From an uncultured Paracoccaceae bacterium (GTDB lineage: Bacteria; Pseudomonadota; Alphaproteobacteria; Rhodobacterales; Rhodobacteraceae): a DNA stretch of 64,000 nt. The position numbers and the translations under genes were made by a program. Where the stretch lies: the NCBI GenBank assembly GCA_947489705.1, contig CANLEQ010000001.1:124001-188000 (forward strand). Reading direction: 5' to 3'. Below are positions 51,475 through 59,987 of the stretch, in pieces (the stretch's first letter is position 1; every line of letters begins with the position of its first letter). The notes below the pieces were generated by a model that saw only the letters and a program-made list of their open reading frames with translations, had not been told where the DNA came from and did no database searches.

Positions 51475-52398
51475 TCAGTTCTTGCCCTTCTCGACCTCGT
51501 CGGCCAGGTCGATCCCGTTCAGCCGCGCGACATGGTCGGCGACCATCGGCACGTAGTCTCCCCCCGCACCGATCGACACGGCATGGGCGTAGTAATTGCG
51601 CACTGCGGCGCCCACGGGGTTCATCACTCCCGCGCTCTGCGCCATCGACGCGACATAGGTCGTGTCCTTGAGCGCGTTGGTCAGCGTGAACTTGTGGGCA
51701 TCGCGGTCGCGGTCGACGGCGTAGCTCATGAAGGTCTCGAAGAACCCGTTCGACATGCGGCTCGCACCGATGACCTTGCGGATGGTCTGCGGAGAGATTC
51801 CGTTCTTCGCCCCGAGGCTCAGCGCCTCGGCGAAAAGCGCGCCGTAGCCCATCGAGATGAAGTTCATCACCAGCTTCATGCGGTGTGCGGCGCCCGTCTC
51901 GCCCACGTGGTTGATCGTGCTGGCCCAGCATTCGATGACGGGCCGGACCGTCTCGAACGTGTCCGCATCACAGCCCACCATCGCGTCGAGGGTCCCCTCC
52001 TCGGCCTCCTTCGGCGTCCGGCCGAGCGGCGCGTCCACGAGGACCATGCCCGCATCGCCGAGCTCCTGCGCCAACGTGTCGGTCGAGCTGGGATCGGCCG
52101 TCGTGCAGTCGACGACGATGAGCCCGCTCTTGCCGCTTGCGAGGATGCCGTCCTCGCCGCGGACGATGTCCTCGACCTGTGGCGAATTCGACAGGCAGAT
52201 ATGGATGATGTCGCAGGCTTCTGCCATCGCCTTGGGCGAGCTTGCCTCGGTCGCGCCCTGCCCGACCAGGTCGTCGATCGGCTCGCGGTTGCGGTTGCCC
52301 CTGACCTGAAGGGTATAGCCGCCCTTTAGGATGTTCTTCGCCATGCCGTGGCCCATATAGCCCACGCCGATGAATCCGATGATGGGTTTGTCTGCCAT
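51475..52398 (-). CDS. Beta-hydroxyacid dehydrogenase family protein (3-hydroxyisobutyrate dehydrogenase-like)
   Basis: A 307-residue NAD(P)-dependent dehydrogenase. The Rossmann loop is IGFIGVGYMGHGMAKNILKG, and the catalytic lysine is in AHRMKLVMNFISMG. The substrate loop reads DAPLGRTPKEAEEGTL rather than the DAPVSGG of true 3-hydroxyisobutyrate dehydrogenase. A G-R-T-S loop is found in sulfolactaldehyde reductase YihU and related enzymes, so the substrate is probably different. ATG 52398 has GAGG upstream. A palindromic operator-like site is 26 bases before the start. Confidence 0.82.
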   Translation of the reverse strand: MADKPIIGFIGVGYMGHGMAKNILKGGYTLQVRGNRNREPIDDLVGQGATEASSPKAMAEACDIIHICLSNSPQVEDIVRGEDGILASGKSGLIVVDCTTADPSSTDTLAQELGDAGMVLVDAPLGRTPKEAEEGTLDAMVGCDADTFETVRPVIECWASTINHVGETGAAHRMKLVMNFISMGYGALFAEALSLGAKNGISPQTIRKVIGASRMSNGFFETFMSYAVDRDRDAHKFTLTNALKDTTYVASMAQSAGVMNPVGAAVRNYYAHAVSIGAGGDYVPMVADHVARLNGIDLADEVEKGKN

Positions 52399-52423
52399 GT
52401 GATCCTCCTCGATACGGCCGCGA

Positions 52424-52433
52424 TGGTATACCA
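52424..52433. promoter_or_regulatory. Palindrome, possible GntR-type operator
   Basis: TGGTATACCA is a perfect 10-base palindrome in the 94-base space between the divergent dehydrogenase and PhoD-like genes. Similar TGGT-ACCA palindromes are bound by FadR-type GntR regulators. I saw no other copy of this exact site near the other genes, so it would be a local operator. Confidence 0.4.
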
Positions 52434-52492
52434 AAGGAGTGTCGGTTCAAGCCGACCCTTGCGGCGGGCCATGGGGGCGTTACATCGACCGG

Positions 52493-53920
52493 ATGAGTCC
52501 CGATCGCGCCCCCGACAGCCAGCCCATCCTGCACCTGCGCGAGATCGGCGCGGATCACGTCCGGCTGGCCGCGACGCTGGTGCGGCGCAAGGGTGCGACG
52601 CCGCCGACCCTCTTCGCGGCGAAGGACGAGATCGCAGGCCGGGCGCTTCATTCCGAGGCGGGGGCCACCCTCTGGCGCTATGACTTCACGCTGCCCGCCG
52701 CGCGGCAGGCGCAGTACCGGGTCGACGGACGCGAGTACCGCGTCGCCACCGATTTCTCCGGCGACCTCTCGATCGCCTACGTCTCGTGCAACGGACAGGA
52801 ACACGGCGATCTCGACCGGCCCGTCGCCAGCCGCAACTCTCTCTGGCGGCAACTGGCCGAACGCGGCACGCGGTCGCCGATCCAGCTGCTGCTGCAGGGC
52901 GGCGACCAGATCTATGCCGACGAGGTGACCGACGCGCATCCGCTGTCGAGGGACTGGCCCGACGTGCCGGCCCGCGCGCTTACGGACGCGGAACGGTCGG
53001 AACTACGGGCCGCCTTGTCGCGCGCCTTCTTCCTGCGCTACGCCACGCAGGCCGCACAGGAGGGGTTTGCCGACGCGCTGGCGCGCATTCCGAGCCTCGC
53101 GATGTGGGACGATCACGACATCTGCGACGGCTGGGGATCGCTCAGGGCCGCATCGCTCGATTCCGATGTCGGACGCTGCCTCTTCGCCGCGGCGCGCGAT
53201 GCCTTCCTGCTCTTCCAGACGGGACACGCCCCCGACGAGCAGCCCGACATCGCGCTCGGGCCGGGGCATCTGTCCTGGCGCGTGGAGGCGCCGGGACTGA
53301 CGCTCGTCGCGCCCGACCTGCGCTCGACCCGCCGGCCCGACCGGGTGATGGACGAACGTTCGTGGCACGACGTGGAGCGTGCGATCCGTACATCGCAGGG
53401 TCACGGCCATACCTTCGTGCTTTCGAGCGTACCCGCGCTCGGCCCGCGCCTGTCGCTGGTCGAGAGCGCGATGAAGCTCACCCGGCGGATGGAAAAATAC
53501 GAGGACGACCTGCGCGACCAGTGGCAAAGCCGCGCCCACCGTCCCGAATGGCAACGCTTCCTTCGGCTCCTGCTGGAACGGCATGCCGATCCGGAAACGC
53601 CGGTCACCGTCCTGTCGGGCGAGATCCATCTGGCCACCCGCGGCACGATGGACGCGCCCGCGGGGCCGATGCACCAGCTGGTCGCGTCGGGCATCTCCCA
53701 TCCCGAACCGCCACGCGCCTATGCAAGGGCGCTGGGCACCCTGGCGCGGTTCGGCGAGACGCCCCTCAAGGGTCATCCCATCCGCCTGCGCGCCCTCCCC
53801 GGCCGGTCGGGCATCTATTCCCCGCAGCGAAACTACCTCATGCTCACGCGCAGGAACGGCGGCTGGTCCGCGGAATGGATGCTGGAGAAGACCGGCCTGA
53901 CCGAATCCCTGCCGCTCTGA
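52493..53920 (+). CDS. PhoD-like alkaline phosphatase family protein
   Basis: A 475-residue metallophosphatase-like protein. Metal-site motifs in order are ISYVSCNGQEHGD-like (here IAYVSCNGQEHGD), LLQGGDQIYADE, MWDDHDICDGWG and VLSGEIHLATRG, all typical of the PhoD/MPP family. No signal peptide is seen, so unlike secreted PhoD it is probably cytoplasmic. The true substrate is unknown, with phosphodiesters possible. The start at 52493 is chosen because the preceding 18 codons do not look conserved; a GTG at 52439 is the alternative. Confidence 0.82.
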   Translation: MSPDRAPDSQPILHLREIGADHVRLAATLVRRKGATPPTLFAAKDEIAGRALHSEAGATLWRYDFTLPAARQAQYRVDGREYRVATDFSGDLSIAYVSCNGQEHGDLDRPVASRNSLWRQLAERGTRSPIQLLLQGGDQIYADEVTDAHPLSRDWPDVPARALTDAERSELRAALSRAFFLRYATQAAQEGFADALARIPSLAMWDDHDICDGWGSLRAASLDSDVGRCLFAAARDAFLLFQTGHAPDEQPDIALGPGHLSWRVEAPGLTLVAPDLRSTRRPDRVMDERSWHDVERAIRTSQGHGHTFVLSSVPALGPRLSLVESAMKLTRRMEKYEDDLRDQWQSRAHRPEWQRFLRLLLERHADPETPVTVLSGEIHLATRGTMDAPAGPMHQLVASGISHPEPPRAYARALGTLARFGETPLKGHPIRLRALPGRSGIYSPQRNYLMLTRRNGGWSAEWMLEKTGLTESLPL

Positions 53921-54005
53921 GGCGGCCTTTCTCCGGCTCTTCCGGCCGGCCCGCGCGACCCCCTTGTGGACGCCGCGCCCAGAATGTGCCAGCGATGGAA
54001 CCCGC

Positions 54006-54023
54006 GGTCCGATGGTGCGGACC
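54006..54023. promoter_or_regulatory. Inverted repeat before the first TRAP operon
   Basis: GGTCCG (54006-54011) and CGGACC (54018-54023) are perfect 6-base arms around ATGGTG. They lie 25 bases before the TRAP binding-protein start and just ahead of its AGAGGGAG ribosome binding site. The repeat could be an operator or a leader hairpin. In GC-rich DNA such short repeats also arise by chance. Confidence 0.3.
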
Positions 54024-54048
54024 CGGGAACGCAGAGGGAGCGAGACAC

Positions 54049-55053
54049 ATGAAGATCCTGAGATATGGCAGCCTGCTTGCCGCGGGCCTGATCGCCGGCA
54101 GCGTTCAGGCCGAGACGCTGCGCCTGTCGCACAATGTGGGCGACACGACGACATGGCATCAGGGGGCCGAACGGTTCGGCAAGCTGTTGTCGGACAAGAC
54201 CGACGGCGCCTACGACGTCCGCGTGTTTCCCAATGCCCAGCTTTCGGGCGGCGACCAGATGCGCCAGGCCGAGATGGTGGGCCGCGGTGCGCTCGACCTC
54301 GTGGTGACCTCGGCCATCAACGTCACGCCGCTGGTGCCCGAGATGGCGGTCTTCTCGCTGCCCTATCTCTATGCCAATTACGACGAGGTGGATGCCACGA
54401 CGCAGGGCGCCCCCGGCGAGATGCTCTCGGAGATCCTGCTCGACAAGGGGATCAAGGTCCTGGCCTGGGGCGAGAACGGCTTTCGCGAGGTCACCAACAA
54501 CGTCCGGCCGATCACCGCGCCCGAAGACCTCGAGGGTCTCAACATGCGCGTGGCCGGACCGATGTATATCGACGTGATGAACGCGCTCGGCGCCAACCCG
54601 CAGCAGATGCAGTGGTCCGAGACGCTGACCGCGCTGCAGCAGGGCGTCGTCGACGGCCAGGAAAATCCGATCGGGGCCGTCATCATCCCGCAGCAGGTCT
54701 ACGAGATGCAGGATTACCTGACCGCGTGGCACTATTCCTACGACCCCATCTTCCTCGGGATCTCGACCGAGAAATGGGACAGCCTCGATGCCGAGACGCA
54801 GGAGGCGATGCAGGAGGCCGCGACCGAGGCGATGGCCTATCAACGCGAGATCACCCGCGAGGGCACCGAGGAGGGCGTCGATTTCCTGCGCGAGCAGGGC
54901 ATGGAGGTCTACGAGCCCACCGAGGAAGAGCTCCAGGCCTTCCGCGAGGCGACGCAGCCTGCCTTCGATCAATGGGCCGGCAAGGTCGGCGACGAGATCG
55001 TGGGGGCCTTCCAGGACGCGATCGCCGAAGCCGGTACGTCCGGAACCAACTGA
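54049..55053 (+). CDS. TRAP transporter substrate-binding protein (DctP family)
   Basis: A 334-residue periplasmic solute receptor with a signal peptide ending at VQA (about residue 21). DctP-type features are LRLSHNVGDTTTWHQGAERF, FPNAQLSGGDQMRQAEMVG and ALQQGVVDGQENPIGAVI. The conserved arginine in GLNMRVAGP usually binds a carboxylate, so an organic acid is likely, but its identity cannot be told. It heads a P-Q-M operon and is followed by a hairpin 11 bases after the stop. Confidence 0.92.
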   Translation: MKILRYGSLLAAGLIAGSVQAETLRLSHNVGDTTTWHQGAERFGKLLSDKTDGAYDVRVFPNAQLSGGDQMRQAEMVGRGALDLVVTSAINVTPLVPEMAVFSLPYLYANYDEVDATTQGAPGEMLSEILLDKGIKVLAWGENGFREVTNNVRPITAPEDLEGLNMRVAGPMYIDVMNALGANPQQMQWSETLTALQQGVVDGQENPIGAVIIPQQVYEMQDYLTAWHYSYDPIFLGISTEKWDSLDAETQEAMQEAATEAMAYQREITREGTEEGVDFLREQGMEVYEPTEEELQAFREATQPAFDQWAGKVGDEIVGAFQDAIAEAGTSGTN

Positions 55054-55063
55054 TCCGGTACTG

Positions 55064-55084
55064 CGAGGGGGCCGGACCCCCTCG
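55064..55084 (+). terminator. Hairpin after the first TRAP binding-protein gene
   Basis: CGAGGGGG (55064-55071) and CCCCCTCG (55077-55084) form a perfect 8-base-pair stem with a 5-base loop, followed by CCCTTTCCCC. It sits between the binding-protein gene and the small permease gene, at the same relative place as the hairpin after uehA. Partial termination or RNA protection would favour the binding protein. Confidence 0.65.
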
Positions 55085-55107
55085 CCCTTTCCCCGAGGCC
55101 TCCACAT

Positions 55108-55593
55108 ATGAGTTTCCTGTTGCGAGACGCGGAAAAGATCATCTGCGCGGTGATCTTCCTCGGCATGACGTTCCTCGGTTTCGCCAATGTCGTCGCGCGC
55201 TACGCCACGAATTATTCGCTCGCCGCGACCGAGGAGCTGCTGACCAACGGATTTCTGCTGCTGACGATCTTCGGCGCGGCGATCGCGGCCCGGCGCGGCG
55301 AGCATCTGGCCGTGACGCTCGTGCACGATGCGCTCCCCCCGCGGCTCTGGCGGCCGGTCTTCGTGCTGTCGGTGGCGCTGTCGATCCTGCTGCTGGCGAT
55401 GTCGGCGTGGTTCTCGTGGCAATCGCTCGCGAATCTCTACGCGAACGGGATGGCGTCCTACGCGCTGGGCCTTCCGGCATGGTACTATCAGGCCGCCGTC
55501 CCCTTCGGTTTCGCGCTGATCATCCTGCGCTATCTGCAACACGCGCGCGATTTCCTGAAGGGGCGCGCGCGGATCGAGATCCCCGATGCCTGA
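55108..55593 (+). CDS. TRAP transporter small permease subunit (DctQ family)
   Basis: A 161-residue protein with four predicted membrane helices. The family pattern NVVARYATNYSLAATEELLTN and the charged ARRGEHLAVTLV loop are seen. It joins the large subunit to form the membrane part of the transporter. Its end overlaps the next gene by 8 bases (ATGCCTGA), so both permease subunits are probably translated together. Confidence 0.88.
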   Translation: MSFLLRDAEKIICAVIFLGMTFLGFANVVARYATNYSLAATEELLTNGFLLLTIFGAAIAARRGEHLAVTLVHDALPPRLWRPVFVLSVALSILLLAMSAWFSWQSLANLYANGMASYALGLPAWYYQAAVPFGFALIILRYLQHARDFLKGRARIEIPDA

Positions 55594-56908
55594 CCTGCTT
55601 CCAGATCTGCCCGCCGGCACGCAGATGGTGCTGGTCTTCTTCGGGCTCATGGCGCTGCGCCTGCCGGTGGCCTTTGCGCTCGGGCTGTCTGCGCTCTATG
55701 CGATGTGGAAGATCGGGTTCGGGTTCGACCTCGTGGGCGACCTGATCGCCACCGGCATCACCAAGTATTCCCTTCTGGCCATCCCGTTCTTCATCCTCGC
55801 CGGAACGCTCATGGGCACGCTCGGGATCGCCGAGCGGATGATCCGGTTCTTCCGCGTGCTCGTCGGCGGACTGCCCGGGGGCATGGGCCTCGTCGGCACG
55901 GTCGTGTGCCTCTTCTGGGGCGCGGTGAGCGGGTCGGGCCCGGCCTCGGTCGCGGCGATCGGACCGATGATCATCAAGGGCATGGAGGATGACGGCTATC
56001 CCCGCGCCTATGCCGCGGGCCTCGTCTGCACGGGTGCCGCGCTCTCGATCGTCATCCCGCCCTCGATCGGGCTCGTGATCTACGGCGTGATCGCCGAGAC
56101 GTCGATCTCGCAGCTCTTCATCGCGGCGATCCTGCCGGGCCTCTTCATGGGGCTCACGATGCTCGCGGCACTGCCCTTCGCGCGGCGCGGCCGCAGCGAG
56201 ACGCTCGACGCGCTCAGCCCCGACCCCTATGGCGGCCGCAGCTATGCCCGCGCCCTGTGGCAATCCTTCCGCGACGGATTCTGGGGGTTGATGACGCCGG
56301 CGGTGATCCTCGGGGGCATCTATTCCGGCATCTTCACGCCGACCGAGGCGGCGCTGGTCGCGACCGTCTATGCGCTGGGCGTGGGGGCGTTCGCCTACCG
56401 GACGCTGACGATCCGCGGTCTCTACGATGCGCTGGGCGACGCCGCCGCCTCCTCGGCGGTCGTCATGCTGGTCGTGGCCTATGCGAGCCTCTTCGGCTGG
56501 GTCGTGACGGTCGAGGATCTGGTCGGCTCCTATTCCGAGGCGCTTCTCGGGATCAGCGACAATCCGTGGGTGATCCTCGCGGTGATCATGGCGATCCTGC
56601 TGGTCTCGGGCATGTTCATGGACCCGGTCACGGTGATGTTCATCTCCCTGCCGATCTTCATGCCGGTCGTGCGCACGCTCGGCTGGGATCCGGTCTGGTT
56701 CGGCGTGCTGGTGATGGTGAACCTCGCCATTGGCCTCATCACGCCGCCGGTCGGCATCAACCTCTATGTCGCGGCGAACGTGACACGGCTCTCGATCGAG
56801 AAGGTCGCCCGCGGCGCCCTGCCCTTCCTGATCCTGAGCCTGGTGGGGCTGGTCGTGGTCGCCGGGGTGCCGTCGCTGTCGCAGGTCCTCGTGGAATGGT
56901 TACGCTAG
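55586..56908 (+). CDS. TRAP transporter large permease subunit (DctM family)
   Basis: A 440-residue DctM-type protein with about 12-13 membrane segments. It shows FWGAVSGSGPASVAAIGPM, VIPPSIGLVIYGVIAETS and the C-terminal ITPPVGINLYVAANV characteristic of the group. It is the ion-coupled channel for the solute delivered by the binding protein at 54049-55053. It overlaps the small subunit gene and ends 97 bases before the second TRAP operon. Confidence 0.9.
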   Translation: MPDLLPDLPAGTQMVLVFFGLMALRLPVAFALGLSALYAMWKIGFGFDLVGDLIATGITKYSLLAIPFFILAGTLMGTLGIAERMIRFFRVLVGGLPGGMGLVGTVVCLFWGAVSGSGPASVAAIGPMIIKGMEDDGYPRAYAAGLVCTGAALSIVIPPSIGLVIYGVIAETSISQLFIAAILPGLFMGLTMLAALPFARRGRSETLDALSPDPYGGRSYARALWQSFRDGFWGLMTPAVILGGIYSGIFTPTEAALVATVYALGVGAFAYRTLTIRGLYDALGDAAASSAVVMLVVAYASLFGWVVTVEDLVGSYSEALLGISDNPWVILAVIMAILLVSGMFMDPVTVMFISLPIFMPVVRTLGWDPVWFGVLVMVNLAIGLITPPVGINLYVAANVTRLSIEKVARGALPFLILSLVGLVVVAGVPSLSQVLVEWLR

Positions 56909-56922
56909 CGGGACCATGTTTG

Positions 56923-56934
56923 TGTTGTGCAACA
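56923..56934. promoter_or_regulatory. Palindromic operator-like site before the second TRAP operon
   Basis: TGTTG-TG-CAACA is a perfect inverted repeat with a 2-base centre, 70-80 bases before the GTG start of the second TRAP operon and shortly after the first operon ends. Dimeric regulators of the GntR or LacI classes bind comparable sites. It is the clearest palindrome in the 96-base spacer. Confidence 0.4.
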
Positions 56935-57004
56935 TCGCCATCGGTGGCAGCGTCCCCGGGGCAGAGCGGCGCACAAGAACCGCTCGAGGGAGGGGGAATA
57001 CTGC

Positions 57005-57514
57005 GTGCCGATCATACGCACCATAGACATGCTCAACGAGATCGTCGGACGGATCGTCGTCGTCCTGGCGATCGTCTTCGCGGGCATCATCATCTACGAC
57101 GTCATCTTGCGCTACGTCTTCAACTCGCCCACGCGCTGGGCGTTCGACGTGGCAAAGCAAACCTACGGATTCTACCTCATCCTGCTGGGCGGCTACGCCC
57201 TGCGCCATCAGTCGCATGTGCGCGTCGACCTGCTGACCGAGACGTTCGGCAACGGCCTGCGCCGCGTCGTCGAGATCGCGGGATACGTGATCTTCTTCTT
57301 TCCGTTTGCCTGGGTGTTCGTCGCCCGCTCCTACGAATTCGCCGCAACCTCCTGGGCCCAGCGCGAAGTGACCTACGGCGCCATCGCCATCCCGGTCTAT
57401 CCGCTCAAGGCGGCGCTCTGCCTGGGCGCGATCCTGCTGCTGCTTCAAGGCGTGTCGGAGGTCCTGAAGCTGATCCTCGGCCGCAACCACTGGGAGAGCC
57501 TCGATGGGCGCTGA
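57005..57514 (+). CDS. TRAP transporter small permease subunit, second system
   Basis: A 169-residue DctQ-type protein with four membrane helices. Family segments are YDVILRYVFNSPTRWAFDVAKQ and GYALRHQSHVRVDLL. The start is GTG 57005, supported by a strong GGGAGGGGG ribosome binding site about 8 bases upstream; the longer open frame from 56927 has no support. It is first in a Q-M-P operon and overlaps the large subunit gene by 11 bases. Confidence 0.87.
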   Translation: MPIIRTIDMLNEIVGRIVVVLAIVFAGIIIYDVILRYVFNSPTRWAFDVAKQTYGFYLILLGGYALRHQSHVRVDLLTETFGNGLRRVVEIAGYVIFFFPFAWVFVARSYEFAATSWAQREVTYGAIAIPVYPLKAALCLGAILLLLQGVSEVLKLILGRNHWESLDGR

Positions 57515-58826
57515 ATCCATTGCCCTGATCATGTTCGGCCTGCTGGTCGCGGGCCTCATGATAGGGCATCCGCTCGCCTTCGTTCTGGGCGGAACGGCCA
57601 TCCTCGGCGCGGTCATCGCGGGCAAGACAATGGTGCTCGGGATCGTCATCAACCGGATCTTCGGCGACGTTCTCGACAACTATACCCTCATCGCGATCCC
57701 GCTTTTCGTGCTGATGGCACAATTCCTCAGCAATTCGGGCGTGACCGACCGGATGTTCGAATCCCTGCGCCTTCTGATGTCGAACGTCCGCGGCGGCCTC
57801 GCCCTGGCCGTCGTCTTCATCTCGATTCTGCTGGCGGCGACGACCGGCATCATCGGCGCGTCGATCACCGTGATGGGGGTCATGGCGCTGCGGCCGATGC
57901 TGCAATACGGCTACGCGCCGTCGCTGACCTGCGGGGTGATCGCCGCCTCGGGCTGCCTGGGCATCCTGATCCCCCCCTCGATCATGCTGATCCTGATGGC
58001 CTCCTATTCGCCGCTTTCGGTGGGCGAACTCTTCGCGGGCGCGATGGTGCCGGGCCTGATCCTCGGCGTGCTCTACGCGGTCTGGGTCTTCATCGTCGCG
58101 ATCGTTCGCCCCGACATGGCGCCCTCGGTCTCGCCCGACGACATGCCGCCGCGCGGCGCTTTGATCGCGATGCTGCTGAAGGAGGCGGTGCCGCCGCTTC
58201 TGCTGATCTTCGGCATCCTCGGCTCGCTTCTCGCCGGCATCGCCACGGCGACCGAGGCCTCCGCGATCGGGGCCATCCTGGCGCTGGCGATCGTCATCGC
58301 GCGCGGGCGGTTCACCTGGGCCTCGTTCTACGACGCGCTCAAGGAAACCGGCAAGACCAGCGCCATGATCCTTTTCATCGTGCTGGGCGCCACGGCCTTC
58401 ACGGGTGTCTTCAACATCACCGGCGGGCTGCGGGCCACGCAGGACCTGATCCGCGGTCTCGACATGGCGCCATGGATGCTGCTCACGGTGATGATGCTGA
58501 TCGTGTTCGTGCTGGGCGCATTCCTCGACTGGACCGGGATCGTGCTGCTGAGCTTTCCGATCTTCCTGCCGATCGTGCAGGAGATGGAAAGCGTGAACCT
58601 CCTGTGGTTCGTCGTGCTGATGGCCGTCGTGCTCCAGACGAGCTTTCTTACGCCACCCTTCGGATATGCACTGTTCTACCTGCGCGCCATCGCGCCCAAG
58701 GAGGTAAGGACGACCGACATCATCCTGGGCGTGCTGCCCTTCATCGGTCTCATCGTGCTCATGTGCCTCGTGGTGGCCTTCGTGCCCGCGACGGTCACTT
58801 GGCTGCCGCAGGTCCTCTACCAATAA
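57504..58826 (+). CDS. TRAP transporter large permease subunit, second system
   Basis: A 440-residue DctM-type protein of a subfamily different from the first operon. LAATTGIIGASITVMGVMAL, IPPSIMLILMASYSPLSVGE and the late FLDWTGIVLLSFPIFLPIV are typical of the TakM-like, keto-acid or lactate type transporters. It overlaps the small subunit and is followed by the binding protein after 18 bases. Confidence 0.9.
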   Translation: MGAESIALIMFGLLVAGLMIGHPLAFVLGGTAILGAVIAGKTMVLGIVINRIFGDVLDNYTLIAIPLFVLMAQFLSNSGVTDRMFESLRLLMSNVRGGLALAVVFISILLAATTGIIGASITVMGVMALRPMLQYGYAPSLTCGVIAASGCLGILIPPSIMLILMASYSPLSVGELFAGAMVPGLILGVLYAVWVFIVAIVRPDMAPSVSPDDMPPRGALIAMLLKEAVPPLLLIFGILGSLLAGIATATEASAIGAILALAIVIARGRFTWASFYDALKETGKTSAMILFIVLGATAFTGVFNITGGLRATQDLIRGLDMAPWMLLTVMMLIVFVLGAFLDWTGIVLLSFPIFLPIVQEMESVNLLWFVVLMAVVLQTSFLTPPFGYALFYLRAIAPKEVRTTDIILGVLPFIGLIVLMCLVVAFVPATVTWLPQVLYQ

Positions 58827-58844
58827 GCAACTAGGGAGAAGAAA

Positions 58845-59939
58845 ATGACAGATAGGTTCAAGACTTTGGCCGCGATCGGCGCGCTTGCCACAGGGTTCGG
58901 GACGGCCGCGAATGCCCAGGAAACCTGGACGATGACGTCGACCTGGCCCTCGTCGCTCGAACTGATCGAGACCGACCGTCACTTCGTCGAGCTTGCCAAC
59001 AAGCTGGTGGGCGACGAGCTGACGATCGACTTCTACGAGGGCGGCTCGCTGGTGCCGCCGGGCGAGGTCTTCGGCGCCGTACAGTCGGGAACCGTTCAGG
59101 CCGGCGCCGACTGGCCGGGATACTGGGCCGGACGCGACGCCGCGTTCACACCGCTCGCGACCACGCCCGCGCTCTTCAACGCGGTCGATTACGTCAACTG
59201 GATCAACCAGTGGGGAGGCCGCGAGCTCTATGAGGAGACCTACGGCAATTTCGGCATGCACTACCTGCCCTATGGCGTGGGCAACAACGAAAGCGGCTTC
59301 CACACCAACAAGGAGATGACGACGCTCGAGGATCTCGAGGGCATGCGCCTGCGCGTTTCCGGCAACGAGCAGGGCCGCATCGTCGAACGTCTTGGTGCCA
59401 ACCAGGTCTCGATGGCCGGCGGCGAAGTCTACCAGGCGCTCGAGCGTGGGGTGATCGACGGCGGCGAATTCTCGACCCCCAATGTCGACTGGTCGGCCGG
59501 TTTCCAGCAGGTGACGACGAACTGGTCCACGCCCGGCTGGCACCAATCGGCCTCGGTCTTCGGCGTCATGATCAACCAGGCCGCCTGGGACGCCCTCAGC
59601 GACGAGGCGCGCGAAAAGCTCCAGATCGCCGCCGATGCGACGATGCTCTGGTCTCTGGCCTTCACCGAGAAACGCGCGACCGAAGCCTACGAGCAGTGGG
59701 AAGAGGCGGTGCAGATCGACCGCTATACCGACGAGGCGCTCGAGCAGGTCCAGCAGATCGCGAACGAGGTCATCGTCGAAGTCTCGTGCGAGAACCCGTC
59801 CGCGGCGCGCGTATACCTGTCGATGGTGGAATATCTCGACAATTACGCCCAGTGGCGCGAAGCCTCCGAGCCCTACAATCTCGGCCGCAATCCCGACGGC
59901 CCCTCCGCCGAAGAGCTTCAGGCCTGCGCCGACGGCTGA
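58845..59939 (+). CDS. TRAP transporter substrate-binding protein, TakP-like
   Basis: A 364-residue periplasmic receptor, longer than classical DctP and resembling the TakP-type subfamily that binds keto acids or lactate as a dimer. A signal peptide ends at ANA (about residue 24), then WTMTSTWPSSLELIETDRHF, LRVSGNEQGRIVERLGANQV and DGGEFSTPNVDWSAGF. It is last in the Q-M-P operon, and AGGGAGAA precedes ATG 58845. The ligand is unassigned. A hairpin follows. Confidence 0.9.
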   Translation: MTDRFKTLAAIGALATGFGTAANAQETWTMTSTWPSSLELIETDRHFVELANKLVGDELTIDFYEGGSLVPPGEVFGAVQSGTVQAGADWPGYWAGRDAAFTPLATTPALFNAVDYVNWINQWGGRELYEETYGNFGMHYLPYGVGNNESGFHTNKEMTTLEDLEGMRLRVSGNEQGRIVERLGANQVSMAGGEVYQALERGVIDGGEFSTPNVDWSAGFQQVTTNWSTPGWHQSASVFGVMINQAAWDALSDEAREKLQIAADATMLWSLAFTEKRATEAYEQWEEAVQIDRYTDEALEQVQQIANEVIVEVSCENPSAARVYLSMVEYLDNYAQWREASEPYNLGRNPDGPSAEELQACADG

Positions 59940-59949
59940 CCCCGAGATC

Positions 59950-59975
59950 GCAGGGTGCGCAATCGCGCGCCCTGC
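59950..59975. terminator. Hairpin after the second TRAP operon
   Basis: GCAGGGTGCGC (59950-59960) and GCGCGCCCTGC (59965-59975) form an 11-base-pair stem with one G-U pair and an AATC loop. It sits in the 48-base gap between the binding-protein stop and the convergent DUF2125-like gene, so it is a likely shared terminator. No T-tract follows. Confidence 0.6.
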
Positions 59976-59987
59976 ACCCTCCGCCCG

